Shown: positions 8,855 through 16,974 of the stretch, in pieces | Position numbering within the stretch: position 1 is the first letter of the stretch | Layout: each line of letters starts with the position of its first letter | Assembly: GCA_035353395.1 (NCBI GenBank) | Contig: DAOPZL010000022.1 | Coordinates: 1 to 41,822, forward strand | Length of the DNA: 41,822 bases | Origin: UBA1801 sp035353395 | GTDB taxonomy: Bacteria; Acidobacteriota; Holophagae; Holophagales; Holophagaceae | Direction: 5' to 3' | The notes under the pieces: generated by a model | The model's input: the letters and a program-made list of their open reading frames with translations, nothing else | The model's database searches: none | Told to the model about the DNA's origin: nothing | Position numbers and translations under genes: made by a program

Positions 8855-9916
8855 TCAGAGCTTGTTCTTGCTCTGGGGATCCAGCGCGTCCCGGAGACCG
8901 TCGCCGAGGAAGTTCATCGCGAAGAGGAAAAGCGTCATGGCGATCGCGGGCCCCAGCAGCTGCCAGGGATAGAGCTCCATGACATTGGCGCCCTCCGAGA
9001 CCAGGGAGCCCCAGGAAGCCATCGGGGCGGACACCCCGAGACCGAGGAAGGACAGGAAGGATTCGCTCATGATGAACTGGGGGAGCATCAGCGTCGAGAA
9101 CACGACGATGATGCCCACCGTGTTGGGCGTCAGGTGCCGGAAGATGATCCGCGAAGTGCCCGCGCCCATGGAGCGTGCGGCCTCGACGAACTCCGCGTTC
9201 TTGAGGCTGATGATCTGGCCGCGCACCACGCGGCAGAGCGTCAGCCAGGAGACCAGCGCGATCGCGATGAACAGGTTGATGATGTTCTTGCCGAAGAGCG
9301 CCATCATGATGATGACGACGAGCATGTACGGAAGGCTGTACATGATGTCCACGAACCGCATGATGAGGTCGTCCAGCTTCCCGCCGACGTAGCCGGAGAT
9401 GCTGCCCACGATCACGCCCACGAGCACGGCCGTGATGGTGCCCACGAGCCCGATCATGATGGAGATGCGCCCGCCGTAGAGGATGCGCGAGAGCATGTCG
9501 CGCCCGAGCGCGTCCGTGCCGAGCAGGTAGATCCGCTTGTGCTCGGGATTGGTCTGGATGTCCTTCTCCATGGAGGCGATCTGGGCCTTCTCCTCGTCGT
9601 TGAACTCGGTGCGGCCTTCGGATTCCACGACCTGCTTCATGTAGGCCGTGCGGGCCTTGAGCATCACCTGGCCGGCGGCATGGATGGAGGGGGGCAGGTT
9701 CTGGTGGGAGATGACCTGCTGTTCGTAGGGGTAGATCGGGAGGATGGGGGAGGCCAGGGTGGCCACCACATAGAACCCGATGAGGATGAGACCGGCGAAG
9801 GCCATCCGGTTCTTCCTCAGGCGGCGCCAGGCGTCGACCCAGAGGGAGACCGGCTTCATGGTCTGGTTGAACTCGTTGGTCAGCGCATCCTTCTTCTTTT
9901 CGGTCGTCTTGGCCAT
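8855..9916 (-). CDS. oppC: Oligopeptide ABC transporter permease (OppC type)
   Basis: Inner-membrane permease of the peptide importer, about 353 residues. The N-terminal cytoplasmic part (WVDAWRRLRKNRMAFAGL) leads into helix 1, as in OppC/DppC. A periplasmic stretch of about 90 residues follows, including LLGTDALGRDMLSRILYGGRIS, the family hallmark, and then five more helices. The EAA loop is near VEAARSMGAGTSRIIFRHLTPNT, the site that contacts the ATPase. I favour the ATG at 9916 because GAGGA is 7 bases upstream; for the ATG at 9922 that site would be only 2 bases away. It starts 10 bases after oppB ends. Confidence 0.94.
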   Translation of the reverse strand: MAKTTEKKKDALTNEFNQTMKPVSLWVDAWRRLRKNRMAFAGLILIGFYVVATLASPILPIYPYEQQVISHQNLPPSIHAAGQVMLKARTAYMKQVVESEGRTEFNDEEKAQIASMEKDIQTNPEHKRIYLLGTDALGRDMLSRILYGGRISIMIGLVGTITAVLVGVIVGSISGYVGGKLDDLIMRFVDIMYSLPYMLVVIIMMALFGKNIINLFIAIALVSWLTLCRVVRGQIISLKNAEFVEAARSMGAGTSRIIFRHLTPNTVGIIVVFSTLMLPQFIMSESFLSFLGLGVSAPMASWGSLVSEGANVMELYPWQLLGPAIAMTLFLFAMNFLGDGLRDALDPQSKNKL

Positions 9917-9926
9917 GGTCATGTCC

Positions 9927-10856
9927 TCACTTGTACGAGATGCGCGGATCCAGGAATCCGTAGAAGATGTCGACGAGGAAGTTCATGACCACCATCAGGA
10001 TGCACACGACGATGACGTCGCCGATGATCAGGGTGTAGTCACGATTGACGGCCGCCTGGACATAGAAGCGTCCGAGGCCCGGAACCGTGAACAGCGTCTC
10101 GACCACGACGGCGCCCGTCAGGATGTAGGCGAGGGCGGGTCCGAGGTAGGAGACCACCGGCAGCATGGCGCCCTTCAGCACGTGCTTGACGACCACCACC
10201 GGCTCCGAGAGGCCCTTGGCCCGGGCCGTCCGGATGTAGTCGGCGCGGAGCACCTCGAGCACCGAGGCCCGGGTGAGGCGGGCAATGCTGGCGAGATAGG
10301 GAAGCGAGAGCGTGAGGACGGGCATGATGAGCACGACCCATCCGTTCCGGCCGTCGATCCAGCCCGAGGTCGGCAGCAGCTCCCACTTGAGGGCCAGATA
10401 GAGCTTCAGGATCGGCCCGATGACGAACAGGGGGATGGAGATGCCCAGGACCGCGAAGGACATGCACAGGTAATCGATCCAGCTGTTGCGTTTCAGCGCC
10501 GACATGATGCCCGCGGCGACGCCCATGAGCACCGCCAGCGACAGGGACAGGAAGCCCAGGAGCGCGGAGGCCGGGAAGGCCTGCTTGATCAGCTGGTTGA
10601 CGGTGTAGTCCTTGTAGCGGAAGGAAGGCCCGAGATCGCCTCTCGCCACGTCGGACATGTAGCGGAAGTACTGCTTGTACATCGGCTCGTCGAGGTGGTA
10701 CTTCTTCATCATGTTCGCGACGATCTCGGGAGGCGCGTTCTTCTCGCTTGCGAACGGCCCGCCCGGCGCAGCGTGGACAATGAAGAACGCGAAGGTGATG
10801 ATGAGGAAGATCGTCGGGATGATCCCGAGGAAACGCCGTATCAGGAAACGGGTCAT
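9927..10856 (-). CDS. oppB: Oligopeptide ABC transporter permease (OppB type)
   Basis: A 309-residue permease with the OppB/DppB N-terminus: MTRFLIRRFLGIIPTIFLI, one helix, then a periplasmic region with the FVIHAAPGGPF-like motif and a GDLGPSFRYKDYTV segment. The remaining helices follow, with the EAA loop DYIRTARAKGLSEPVVVVKHVLKGAMLPV. It forms the heterodimeric channel with OppC. It is separated from oppA by 163 bases that include a stem-loop; the other opp genes are nearly contiguous. Confidence 0.94.
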   Translation of the reverse strand: MTRFLIRRFLGIIPTIFLIITFAFFIVHAAPGGPFASEKNAPPEIVANMMKKYHLDEPMYKQYFRYMSDVARGDLGPSFRYKDYTVNQLIKQAFPASALLGFLSLSLAVLMGVAAGIMSALKRNSWIDYLCMSFAVLGISIPLFVIGPILKLYLALKWELLPTSGWIDGRNGWVVLIMPVLTLSLPYLASIARLTRASVLEVLRADYIRTARAKGLSEPVVVVKHVLKGAMLPVVSYLGPALAYILTGAVVVETLFTVPGLGRFYVQAAVNRDYTLIIGDVIVVCILMVVMNFLVDIFYGFLDPRISYK

Positions 10857-10963
10857 AGAAGCCTCTTGTCTGGTGTGAACTCGGCTCCAAGCGAGTCGTT
10901 GCCCGCCGAAGGCGTGGATGCGGCGCAGGGCCTGAGCATGGAATCAATCTCCATCGTCAAAGA

Positions 10964-10994
10964 GGGCCGGAGCGGCTCGAAGATGCTCCGGCCC
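10964..10994 (-). promoter_or_regulatory. Stem-loop between oppA and oppB
   Basis: In the 163-base gap after oppA, a perfect 10-bp stem (GGGCCGGAGC at 10964-10973 with its complement at 10985-10994) encloses an 11-base loop. On the minus-strand transcript TCTTTGA follows. It would stabilise the oppA 3' end or partially terminate transcription. That is a common way to make more binding protein than permease, and here it is an inference. Confidence 0.6.
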
Positions 10995-11019
10995 AACATG
11001 TTCTGGAAGACGCAGGAAT

Positions 11020-12570
11020 CTACTTCTTGTAGAGGTTCTTGACGGGATGCACGTCCTGCGTGTTCGGATACCAGCCGCCCCACTTGTTGGTGTTGATGAG
11101 GGACTGGTTGACGTAGAAGAAGAAGGGCACCAGCGCCTGGTCCTGGGTGATCACGATGTCCTCGGCCTGCATGAGGACCTTGTCGCGGGCGGCGCCGCCG
11201 GGCATGCGGTTGGCCTTGTCCATCAGCGCGTCGGCCTTCTTGTTGGAGTAGAGGCCGTCGTTCAGGCCGCTGCCGGTCTTGAGCAGGACCTCGGTGTAGT
11301 TCTGGGGATCCGGGTAGTCAGCCTGCCAGCCGGCACGGCTCATGGAGAAGTCGTGGGTCTTCTGGCGGGTATCCAGGAAGGTGTTCCACTCGAGGTTCTG
11401 CAGCTCGAAGTCGACGCCCAGGGTGTTCTTCCACTGCTGCTGGGCCCACTCGGCGATCTTCTTGTGGCGGGCGCTCGTGTTGTAGATGAGCGTGAACTTG
11501 GGGAAGCCCTTGCCGCCCGGGAAGCCGGCGGCGGCCATCAGCTTCTTGGCTTCCTCGGGGTTGTAGGGGTTGCCCTTGGTGGTCTTGTAGGTGCCGAAGG
11601 GAGGAACCAGTCCGGCGGTGGGGATGTCGCCGGCCTTCAGGACCTGGTCGCAGAGTTCCTTGCGGTTGAGGGCCATGGAGAAGGCCTTCCGGACGCGGAC
11701 GTCGGTGAAGGGCTTGCGGGTGCAGTTGAAGATGTAGTAGTAGACCGTGGAACCGGTCACGTGCTGGTAGTCCTTGCGGAGCTTGATCTCGTCGATGCGG
11801 GCGGGATCCACGTCGCAGACCCAGTCGATCTCGCCGGCCTTGTACTTGTCGTACGCGGTGGACTGGTCCTCGATGGGCAGGTACGTGACGCTCTTGAGCT
11901 TCACGTTCTTGGCGTCCCAGTAGTTGTTGTTCTTGATGCAGACGATGCGGTCCTGGGGCTTCCACTCCTTGAGGGTGAAGGGGCCGTTGCCGACGAAGTT
12001 GCCGGGCTTGATCCAGTCCTTGCCGAACTTGGCGATGGCGTGCATCGGCATGACGGCGAAGGCGTAGTGGGTCAGGGCCTCGACTACGTAGGGCATGGGG
12101 CCGACGAAGGTGACTTCGAAGGTCTGGGGATCGACGGCCTTGATCTGCACGTCCTCCTTCTTGCCCTTGCCGGTGTTGTAGGCCTTGGCGCCTTCGATCA
12201 TGTCGGCGGGCAGGCTGGAATACTGGGCGCCGGTGGCCGGATCCAGGGTGCGCAGCCAGGAATCCTTGAAGTCCTGGGCGGTGATCGGCCTGCCGTCGGA
12301 CCACTTGGCCTTCCGGAGCTTGAAGGTGTAGGTCTTCCCGTCCTTGCTGATCTTCCAGCTTTCGGCGAGACCAGGTTCGGCCTTGGCGGTCTTCGGATTG
12401 AAGATCATCAGGCCTTCGAACAGCGCCATGTAGATGCGGTGTTCCGGAACGCCCTGGATGAGCGCGGGATCCAGCGACTGGGGCTCGCTGCCGTTTTCAA
12501 GGATGAAATCCTGGGCGAACATGGCCGTCGACGCGACCAATGTCAGCAGGACGCTGGTGAGTTTTTTCAT
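11020..12570 (-). CDS. oppA: Peptide ABC transporter substrate-binding protein (OppA type)
   Basis: A 516-residue periplasmic binding protein of solute-binding family 5. A signal peptide occupies residues 1-19 (MKKLTSVLLTLVASTAMFA, then QDF). The family signature region AKAEPGLAESWKISKDGKTYTFKLRKAKWSDGRP-like stretch lies near 62-95 and VRKAFSMALNR near 286-296. The protein ends with the usual PFFFYVNQSLI segment. No lipobox is seen, so it should be free in the periplasm. The ATG at 12570 has a clear GGAGG upstream; the reading frame extends further upstream but without family similarity. It is the first gene of oppABCDF and lies just downstream of a two-component system on the same strand. 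Confidence 0.95.
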   Translation of the reverse strand: MKKLTSVLLTLVASTAMFAQDFILENGSEPQSLDPALIQGVPEHRIYMALFEGLMIFNPKTAKAEPGLAESWKISKDGKTYTFKLRKAKWSDGRPITAQDFKDSWLRTLDPATGAQYSSLPADMIEGAKAYNTGKGKKEDVQIKAVDPQTFEVTFVGPMPYVVEALTHYAFAVMPMHAIAKFGKDWIKPGNFVGNGPFTLKEWKPQDRIVCIKNNNYWDAKNVKLKSVTYLPIEDQSTAYDKYKAGEIDWVCDVDPARIDEIKLRKDYQHVTGSTVYYYIFNCTRKPFTDVRVRKAFSMALNRKELCDQVLKAGDIPTAGLVPPFGTYKTTKGNPYNPEEAKKLMAAAGFPGGKGFPKFTLIYNTSARHKKIAEWAQQQWKNTLGVDFELQNLEWNTFLDTRQKTHDFSMSRAGWQADYPDPQNYTEVLLKTGSGLNDGLYSNKKADALMDKANRMPGGAARDKVLMQAEDIVITQDQALVPFFFYVNQSLINTNKWGGWYPNTQDVHPVKNLYKK

Positions 12571-12611
12571 TTGACCTCCGGGGTTGGGAAAAAGAGCTGT
12601 AGGACCCCATC

Positions 12612-12640
12612 GTTCTACCTCGGAATCAGGAGGAAGACAA
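12612..12640 (-). promoter_or_regulatory. Candidate promoter of the opp operon
   Basis: On the minus strand TTGTCT (12635-12640) and TAGAAC (12612-12617) are separated by exactly 17 bases, each matching four of six consensus positions. The oppA start lies 41 bases beyond the -10. The region between the response regulator stop and oppA is otherwise free of genes. Confidence 0.45.
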
Positions 12641-12715
12641 TGAATTTGTCCCAAAAATCTTAGGTAAGTTTCCCAGGAAAGCCCTCCGGGGACGTATCCT
12701 TCGTTTTTTGTTGAT

Positions 12716-13366
12716 TTATATTTTTTCCAGCCGGGCCGCCATCCGGTAGAGTTCGAACCGGTCCTTGGCGCCCAGCTTGTTCGTGATGTTCGAGAGATGG
12801 TTCTCGATGGTCTTCTGGCTGACCTCCAGCTCCTGGGCGATCTCCTCGGCCCGCTTCCCGGCCGCCAGCAGCCGGAGGACCTCGATCTCCCGCTCCGAAA
12901 GACCCGAGAGCCCGCTGCGCGCGGCGGGCGACTTGGCGGAAGGCAGGCAGGCCTCCTGCACGAACAGCTTGAGGGAAAGAGGATCCAGGTAGTACATCCC
13001 GGAGGAGGCCGCATCCATGGCGGCCACCACGCACTCCATGCCCGCGTCCTTGGACACGTAGGCCAGCGCGCCCGCCCGGAAAGCGCCGACGATGTAGTCG
13101 AATTCGCGATGCATGCTGGCGATCACGACCTGGCAGGCCGGGAAGTTCCTGCGCAGGGAGGCGGTCAGTTCCAGCCCGCTCGCGCCGGGCAGCGATATAT
13201 CAATGATGAACAGCTCGGGCTGCTTGCCCGACTTGGCCAGACAGTCGAGGGCCTCCTCCGCGGAGGCCGTTCCTCCCGTGACGGAGTACCGGCCCGAGCG
13301 TTCCAGGATCACCTTGAATCCTTCCCGGATGGCGGAATGGTCGTCGACGATCAGGACGCTCTTCAT
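12716..13366 (-). CDS. NarL/FixJ-family response regulator
   Basis: A 216-residue regulator. The receiver domain (1-120) has the acidic pair Asp8-Asp9, the phospho-acceptor Asp56 in LFIIDISLPG, and Lys in AYVSKDAG. The C-terminal LuxR-type helix-turn-helix lies at about 150-212, with LSEREIEVLRLLAAGKRAEEIA and the recognition helix VSQKTIENHLSNITNKL. The start overlaps the stop of the sensor kinase by four bases (ATGA) and has GAGGAGA upstream. It should be phosphorylated by the adjacent kinase and bind DNA as a dimer. The opp operon begins 145 bases downstream and is an obvious candidate target, by position only. Confidence 0.94.
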   Translation of the reverse strand: MKSVLIVDDHSAIREGFKVILERSGRYSVTGGTASAEEALDCLAKSGKQPELFIIDISLPGASGLELTASLRRNFPACQVVIASMHREFDYIVGAFRAGALAYVSKDAGMECVVAAMDAASSGMYYLDPLSLKLFVQEACLPSAKSPAARSGLSGLSEREIEVLRLLAAGKRAEEIAQELEVSQKTIENHLSNITNKLGAKDRFELYRMAARLEKI

Positions 13367-14568
13367 GAAATCTCCTCGCGGCGCGCAGGCACCGTGACCC
13401 GGAGCGATGATCCGCCCCAGGGCCCATAGCCGAAGTGGAACTTGCCTCCGATCATGCGGGCGCGCTCCTCCATGCCCGTCCGCCCGAGGCCCGGACGGGT
13501 TCCCTTGGGCCCCCGGCCGTCGTCGTCCACGGAGAGCTCGAGGTAGTCCCCGAACCCGAACAGCACGACGCGCACGTGGGAAGCGTCCGCGTGACGCCGG
13601 ACGTTGGCCAGGGCTTCCTGCAGGATGCGGTAGACGTTGATCTCGGTCTCGGGCGTCAGCTTCAGGCCGGCCAGCCCCTCGACGGTGAGTTTCACGTCGA
13701 TGCCCGTCTCGTTGCTCACTTCGGCGCACAGGCGGGCGGTCGCTTCCGCGATCCCGAGGCGGTCCAGTTCGGCCGGACGGAGTCCGTAGCAGAGGTTCCG
13801 GACCTCCTCGATGGCGCGCTCGAGGAGCGTGGCCGCCTGCTTCGCTTCCGTCCCCTCGCAGAGTCCGCAGTAGAGCTTCGCAGCCGCGAGATCCTGGGCG
13901 ACCGCGTCGTGGAGCTCGTGGGAAATGCGGAGGCGCTCGCCCTCCTGGGCGGCGATGAGGGCCCTGGAAAGGGCCCGGTTCCGCGCTTCCCCCGCGCTGG
14001 AGGCCCGCAGCCTCACCTCGAGGAGGATGATCCCGACGATGGCCACGAGGATGCCTCCGGCCGTCACGATGAAGGATCTCCGGAAGGCGGTCAGCTGGAG
14101 CTTGGCGTACTCGTCCACGCGCAGGGCCATCTGGAAGAGGGTCTCGTCGAACTCGGACGCCGACTGGAGCGCACTCTGTTCGGCGCGCAGTTCCCCGGTC
14201 TCCAGGCGGGTGAAGGCGGCGCTTGCCTGGGTGGAGAGCTTCGCGAACTCGGGATCCGTCAGCAGCAGCGTCTTGATGGAAGCATTCACGCGGAAGTCGC
14301 GGTAGGCCTTGTAGAAGTCCTCGCGGGGGTTGCGGCTGTTCCGGAGCCCGAATCCCACCGCGGCCTGCCCCCAGGACTCGCGCAGCTGGGTGAGCGCCAG
14401 CCGGTCGTTGGCGAAGGAGATCTGGGGGCTGAGCAGGGATTGGTAGAAGAGGATGATCGCCAGGAACACCGTCACGCCGAGCGTGATCTCGATCCAGGTA
14501 CGCGCCTCGAGGTGGAACCGGAAGACCCGCATGAGCGCACGCTGCGAAGCCGTCTTTTTTCTGATCAC
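13363..14568 (-). CDS. NarX/DegS-type sensor histidine kinase
   Basis: With a GTG start at 14568 the protein has 401 residues; an ATG at 14532 would give 389. Neither has a clear ribosome-binding site. Helix 1 is near residues 27-45. An extracytoplasmic, mostly helical domain of about 145 residues follows, then helix 2 in RSFIVTAGGILVAIVGIILLEV. The HisKA_3 box is ISHELHDAVAQDL with His217. The HATPase domain follows, with QEALANVRRHA (N-box) and SVDDDGRG. The sensor domain has no recognised ligand motif. It is translationally coupled to the response regulator (stop and start overlap) and starts about 30 bases after a 79-aa gene on the same strand. Confidence 0.92.
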   Translation of the reverse strand: MIRKKTASQRALMRVFRFHLEARTWIEITLGVTVFLAIILFYQSLLSPQISFANDRLALTQLRESWGQAAVGFGLRNSRNPREDFYKAYRDFRVNASIKTLLLTDPEFAKLSTQASAAFTRLETGELRAEQSALQSASEFDETLFQMALRVDEYAKLQLTAFRRSFIVTAGGILVAIVGIILLEVRLRASSAGEARNRALSRALIAAQEGERLRISHELHDAVAQDLAAAKLYCGLCEGTEAKQAATLLERAIEEVRNLCYGLRPAELDRLGIAEATARLCAEVSNETGIDVKLTVEGLAGLKLTPETEINVYRILQEALANVRRHADASHVRVVLFGFGDYLELSVDDDGRGPKGTRPGLGRTGMEERARMIGGKFHFGYGPWGGSSLRVTVPARREEIS

Positions 14569-14597
14569 ATGGCCAGTATATAGTCCATGCGCCGGGT

Positions 14598-14837
14598 TCA
14601 CGAACCCTCTCGCGCGACGGGGAGGAAGCCTTCGGCCAGCAGGAAGGCGCGCGCGTCCTCCACGTCCCCGAACCTGGCGATGACCTCCACGCCTTCCCGC
14701 GCATCCCCGTCCGCCAGGTCCAGCGCGGAGCGGCCTTCCCGCACGAGGCAGCCGCCGCCGATCTCGTCCAGCGCCAGCTGCACCAGCTCCCACCTCACGC
14801 CGTGCTCGTCCTGCCAGACCTGGACCCGGAAGCTCAT
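14598..14837 (-). CDS. 79-residue protein of unknown function
   Basis: A small acidic soluble protein whose ATG overlaps the stop of the cNMP/FHA gene by one base (TGATG), which strongly suggests coupled translation. It starts with strand-like MSFRVQVWQDEHGVRWELVQ and contains a helix-prone segment DVEDARAFLLAEGFLP. It has no membrane helix, signal peptide or cysteine pair beyond a single Cys. I do not recognise a family. The sensor kinase starts 29 bases downstream, so it may belong to that signalling unit. Confidence 0.6.
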   Translation of the reverse strand: MSFRVQVWQDEHGVRWELVQLALDEIGGGCLVREGRSALDLADGDAREGVEVIARFGDVEDARAFLLAEGFLPVAREGS

Positions 14838-15559
14838 CAGGCCTTCTCGAAGAAGAGCACGACCATCCCGAAACCCACACGGTCGCCCGGCTTCAGCTCC
14901 CGCGCGTCGCCGGGCGGAAGGCGCTCGCCCTTGATGTAGGTGCCGTTGGCCACGCCGTGCTCCTCCACGAGGAAGTAGCGGCTGTGCTCGCAGAGGATGC
15001 GCGCGTGGCGCCGGGAAACGCTCAGTTGGGGATCCTCCTCCGTGAGATCGATGTCGGGATGGATCCCCGTGTTCGGATCGAACCGTCCGACCAGGGCGCC
15101 GTGGGAGAGGATCGTGTACTTCTTCCCGGAGATGACCGAGACGAGGCTGGCCATGGGCCCGGCCATCTTCGACTTGCCGCCCCGGTTCGCCTCGGTATCC
15201 ACCTTCCCGCTCAGCTCGCGGTTCCTCTGCGCCAGGCGCTGCATCATCTTGATGGAGACTTCCGGATTCTGCCGGATCATGCGGAGGAACGTGCCCCGGG
15301 AGATGGCGACGACTTCCGTGTCCTCCAGGGCCACGGCGGTGCTGGAGCGCGGAATCGGCTCCAGGAGGCTTCCCTCGCCGAAGAAGTCCCCCTTGACCAG
15401 TTCCTCCGACCAGTCCCCCACCGGTTCATGGCCGACGTAGAGCCGGACCTTCCCGTTGAGGATGATATACATCTGCTGGGCCATCTCGCCCTTGCGGAAA
15501 ACGACATCGCCCTCGCTGAAACGAAGCTTGCTCTGGTCGATGAAGCTCGATTCGGTCAT
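14837..15559 (-). CDS. Cyclic-nucleotide-binding domain fused to FHA domain
   Basis: A 240-residue cytoplasmic protein. Residues 10-125 are a CRP-like cyclic nucleotide-binding barrel with VFRKGEMAQQMYIILNGKVRL and the phosphate-binding cassette region GDFFGEGSLLEPIPRSSTAVA. The canonical Arg-Ser/Thr is represented by RSS. Residues 150-238 are an FHA domain with LVGRFD, SVSRRHARI and NGTYIKGERL, the residues that hold phosphothreonine peptides. There is no DNA-binding domain. It could join second-messenger sensing to Ser/Thr phosphorylation. The ATG at 15559 was chosen because the barrel begins right after it. Confidence 0.88.
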   Translation of the reverse strand: MTESSFIDQSKLRFSEGDVVFRKGEMAQQMYIILNGKVRLYVGHEPVGDWSEELVKGDFFGEGSLLEPIPRSSTAVALEDTEVVAISRGTFLRMIRQNPEVSIKMMQRLAQRNRELSGKVDTEANRGGKSKMAGPMASLVSVISGKKYTILSHGALVGRFDPNTGIHPDIDLTEEDPQLSVSRRHARILCEHSRYFLVEEHGVANGTYIKGERLPPGDARELKPGDRVGFGMVVLFFEKA

Positions 15560-15725
15560 GTCGGGGTCCGGAGCTGGAACTACAAGATACTCTGCCCGGG
15601 CGATCCAGGGGAATGGCCTGGCCCCACTTTCCAGCCCGCTCGAGACCATTGCGCGGGGAGGGCATGCGAGGACTCCAGGCAAGGAAGACGTTCCAACTCC
15701 GGTCCGCCTGTGCTACGAACGAAGG

Positions 15726-16772
15726 GTGAGAATCCTCCGCTGGCTGGCCGCTCCCCTATCGCCCCTCTACGGGGTGGTCGTGCGTTCGCGGAACCGGGTC
15801 TTCGAGAACCACCCCGAACGGTCGGCCCGGGTGCCGGCTCCCGTCGTGTCCATCGGGAACCTGAGCCTGGGCGGAACCGGCAAGACCCCCGTCACCCTGC
15901 ATCTGGCCAAGGCCCTGCAGGCCATGGGCTGGCCCGGCGCCGTCCTGTCCCGGGGATACGGAGGCAGGCGGGCCGTGGATCCCATGGACGTGGAGCCCGA
16001 TTCGGACCCCCGGCAGACGGGGGACGAGCCTCTCCTGATGGCGAGGGCCCTGGGGCCGGGCAGGGTCGTCGTGGGCCGGCGCCGGGCGTTCGCGGCGCTG
16101 CGGGCCCTGGCTCATGATCCCGCGCCCAGGGTGCTGCTGCTGGACGACGGGTTCCAGCACCGCGCCCTCCACCGGGACCTGGACCTGCTGCTCCTGGACG
16201 GGGTGCGCCGCTGGGGGAACGGGAGGATGCTGCCCATGGGCGACCTCCGGGAACCCATGGAGAGTGCGAGACGGGCCTCGGCGCTCGTCGTGACCCGGGG
16301 GAGCCGCGCGCCCCGGCCCGAGATCCTGGCGTGGTGGGAGCGTCACGGTTCCGGCGGCCCCGTCTTCTGGCTGGATTTCGCCATCACCGCCCTCCGGTCC
16401 TTCCCGGACGGGGAACGGATCTCCCTGCCCGCCCCGGGGCTCGGGCCGTTCTTCGCGTTCTGCGCCCTGGGGCACCCGGAGGCGTTCCTGGCCGATCTCC
16501 TCGTGGCCGGACTCTACTGGAGCGGCTCGGCCCAGTTCCCGGACCATCGGGCCCTTTCCCCCGAGGACCTCGCGCGCCTGGAGGGCCAGGCCCGTGCCGC
16601 CGGGGCTGCCGCCCTCGTCTGCACGGAAAAGGACGCCGTCAAGTGGAAGCCCGAGGCCGCCGGGGCCCTGACCCTTCCCCTCTGGATCGCCGAGCAGCGG
16701 GTCCTGGGCGCCGAGCCCCTGGTCGAGTACGTGGCGAGCCGGCTGGAGGACCTGACGGCCGGGACCCGCTGA
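15726..16772 (+). CDS. lpxK: Tetraacyldisaccharide 4'-kinase
   Basis: LpxK phosphorylates the 4' position of the lipid A precursor at the inner membrane. With the GTG at 15726 the protein has 348 residues and begins with the usual hydrophobic N-terminus LAAPLSPLYGVVVRSRN. The P-loop is LGGTGKTP (residues 48-55), followed by GAVLSRGYGGR, GDEPLLMARAL and the family signature LLDDGFQH, then VTRGS and CTEKDAVKW near the end. The frame is open further upstream, but those residues lie in the divergent leader and do not resemble LpxK. It is monocistronic, divergent from the cNMP/FHA gene and followed by a tRNA. Confidence 0.93.
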   Translation: MRILRWLAAPLSPLYGVVVRSRNRVFENHPERSARVPAPVVSIGNLSLGGTGKTPVTLHLAKALQAMGWPGAVLSRGYGGRRAVDPMDVEPDSDPRQTGDEPLLMARALGPGRVVVGRRRAFAALRALAHDPAPRVLLLDDGFQHRALHRDLDLLLLDGVRRWGNGRMLPMGDLREPMESARRASALVVTRGSRAPRPEILAWWERHGSGGPVFWLDFAITALRSFPDGERISLPAPGLGPFFAFCALGHPEAFLADLLVAGLYWSGSAQFPDHRALSPEDLARLEGQARAAGAAALVCTEKDAVKWKPEAAGALTLPLWIAEQRVLGAEPLVEYVASRLEDLTAGTR

Positions 16773-16862
16773 AGGCGTACTGCCCCCGCCGGGGGCCCCG
16801 GACGAATCCGTGCCGCCCCCCCTGGCATTGCCTTCCCATTCCCGCTAGCATGGGTGAGCCGC

Positions 16863-16937
16863 GCGGGCGTAATTCAGTGGCAGAATGTCAGCTTCCCAAG
16901 CTGAACGTCGAGGGTTCGATCCCCTTCGCCCGCTCCA
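16863..16937 (+). tRNA. tRNA-Gly (anticodon CCC)
   Basis: A complete cloverleaf with encoded CCA: acceptor stem 16863-16869 with 16927-16933, D stem ATTC/GAAT, anticodon stem TCAGC/GCTGA with loop TTCCCAA (anticodon CCC, reads GGG), T stem GAGGG/CCCTT with loop TTCGATC, discriminator T and CCA at 16935-16937. The sequence is very close in form to known bacterial tRNA-Gly(CCC). Confidence 0.97.
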
Positions 16938-16944
16938 GTCGAGA

Positions 16945-16974
16945 AAGCCCCGGTACCATTGGGTCCCGGGGCTT
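16945..16974 (+). terminator. Terminator-like hairpin after tRNA-Gly
   Basis: A nine-pair stem (AAGCCCCGG at 16945-16953 with CCGGGGCTT at 16966-16974) with a 12-base loop begins eight bases after the tRNA. The following bases (CGTGCTTT) are only moderately T-rich. Confidence 0.6.

Noticed and set aside
10853..11083. A 76-codon minus-strand frame between oppA and oppB
   Set aside because: It overlaps the oppA end and the stem-loop, has no family similarity and no good ribosome-binding site.
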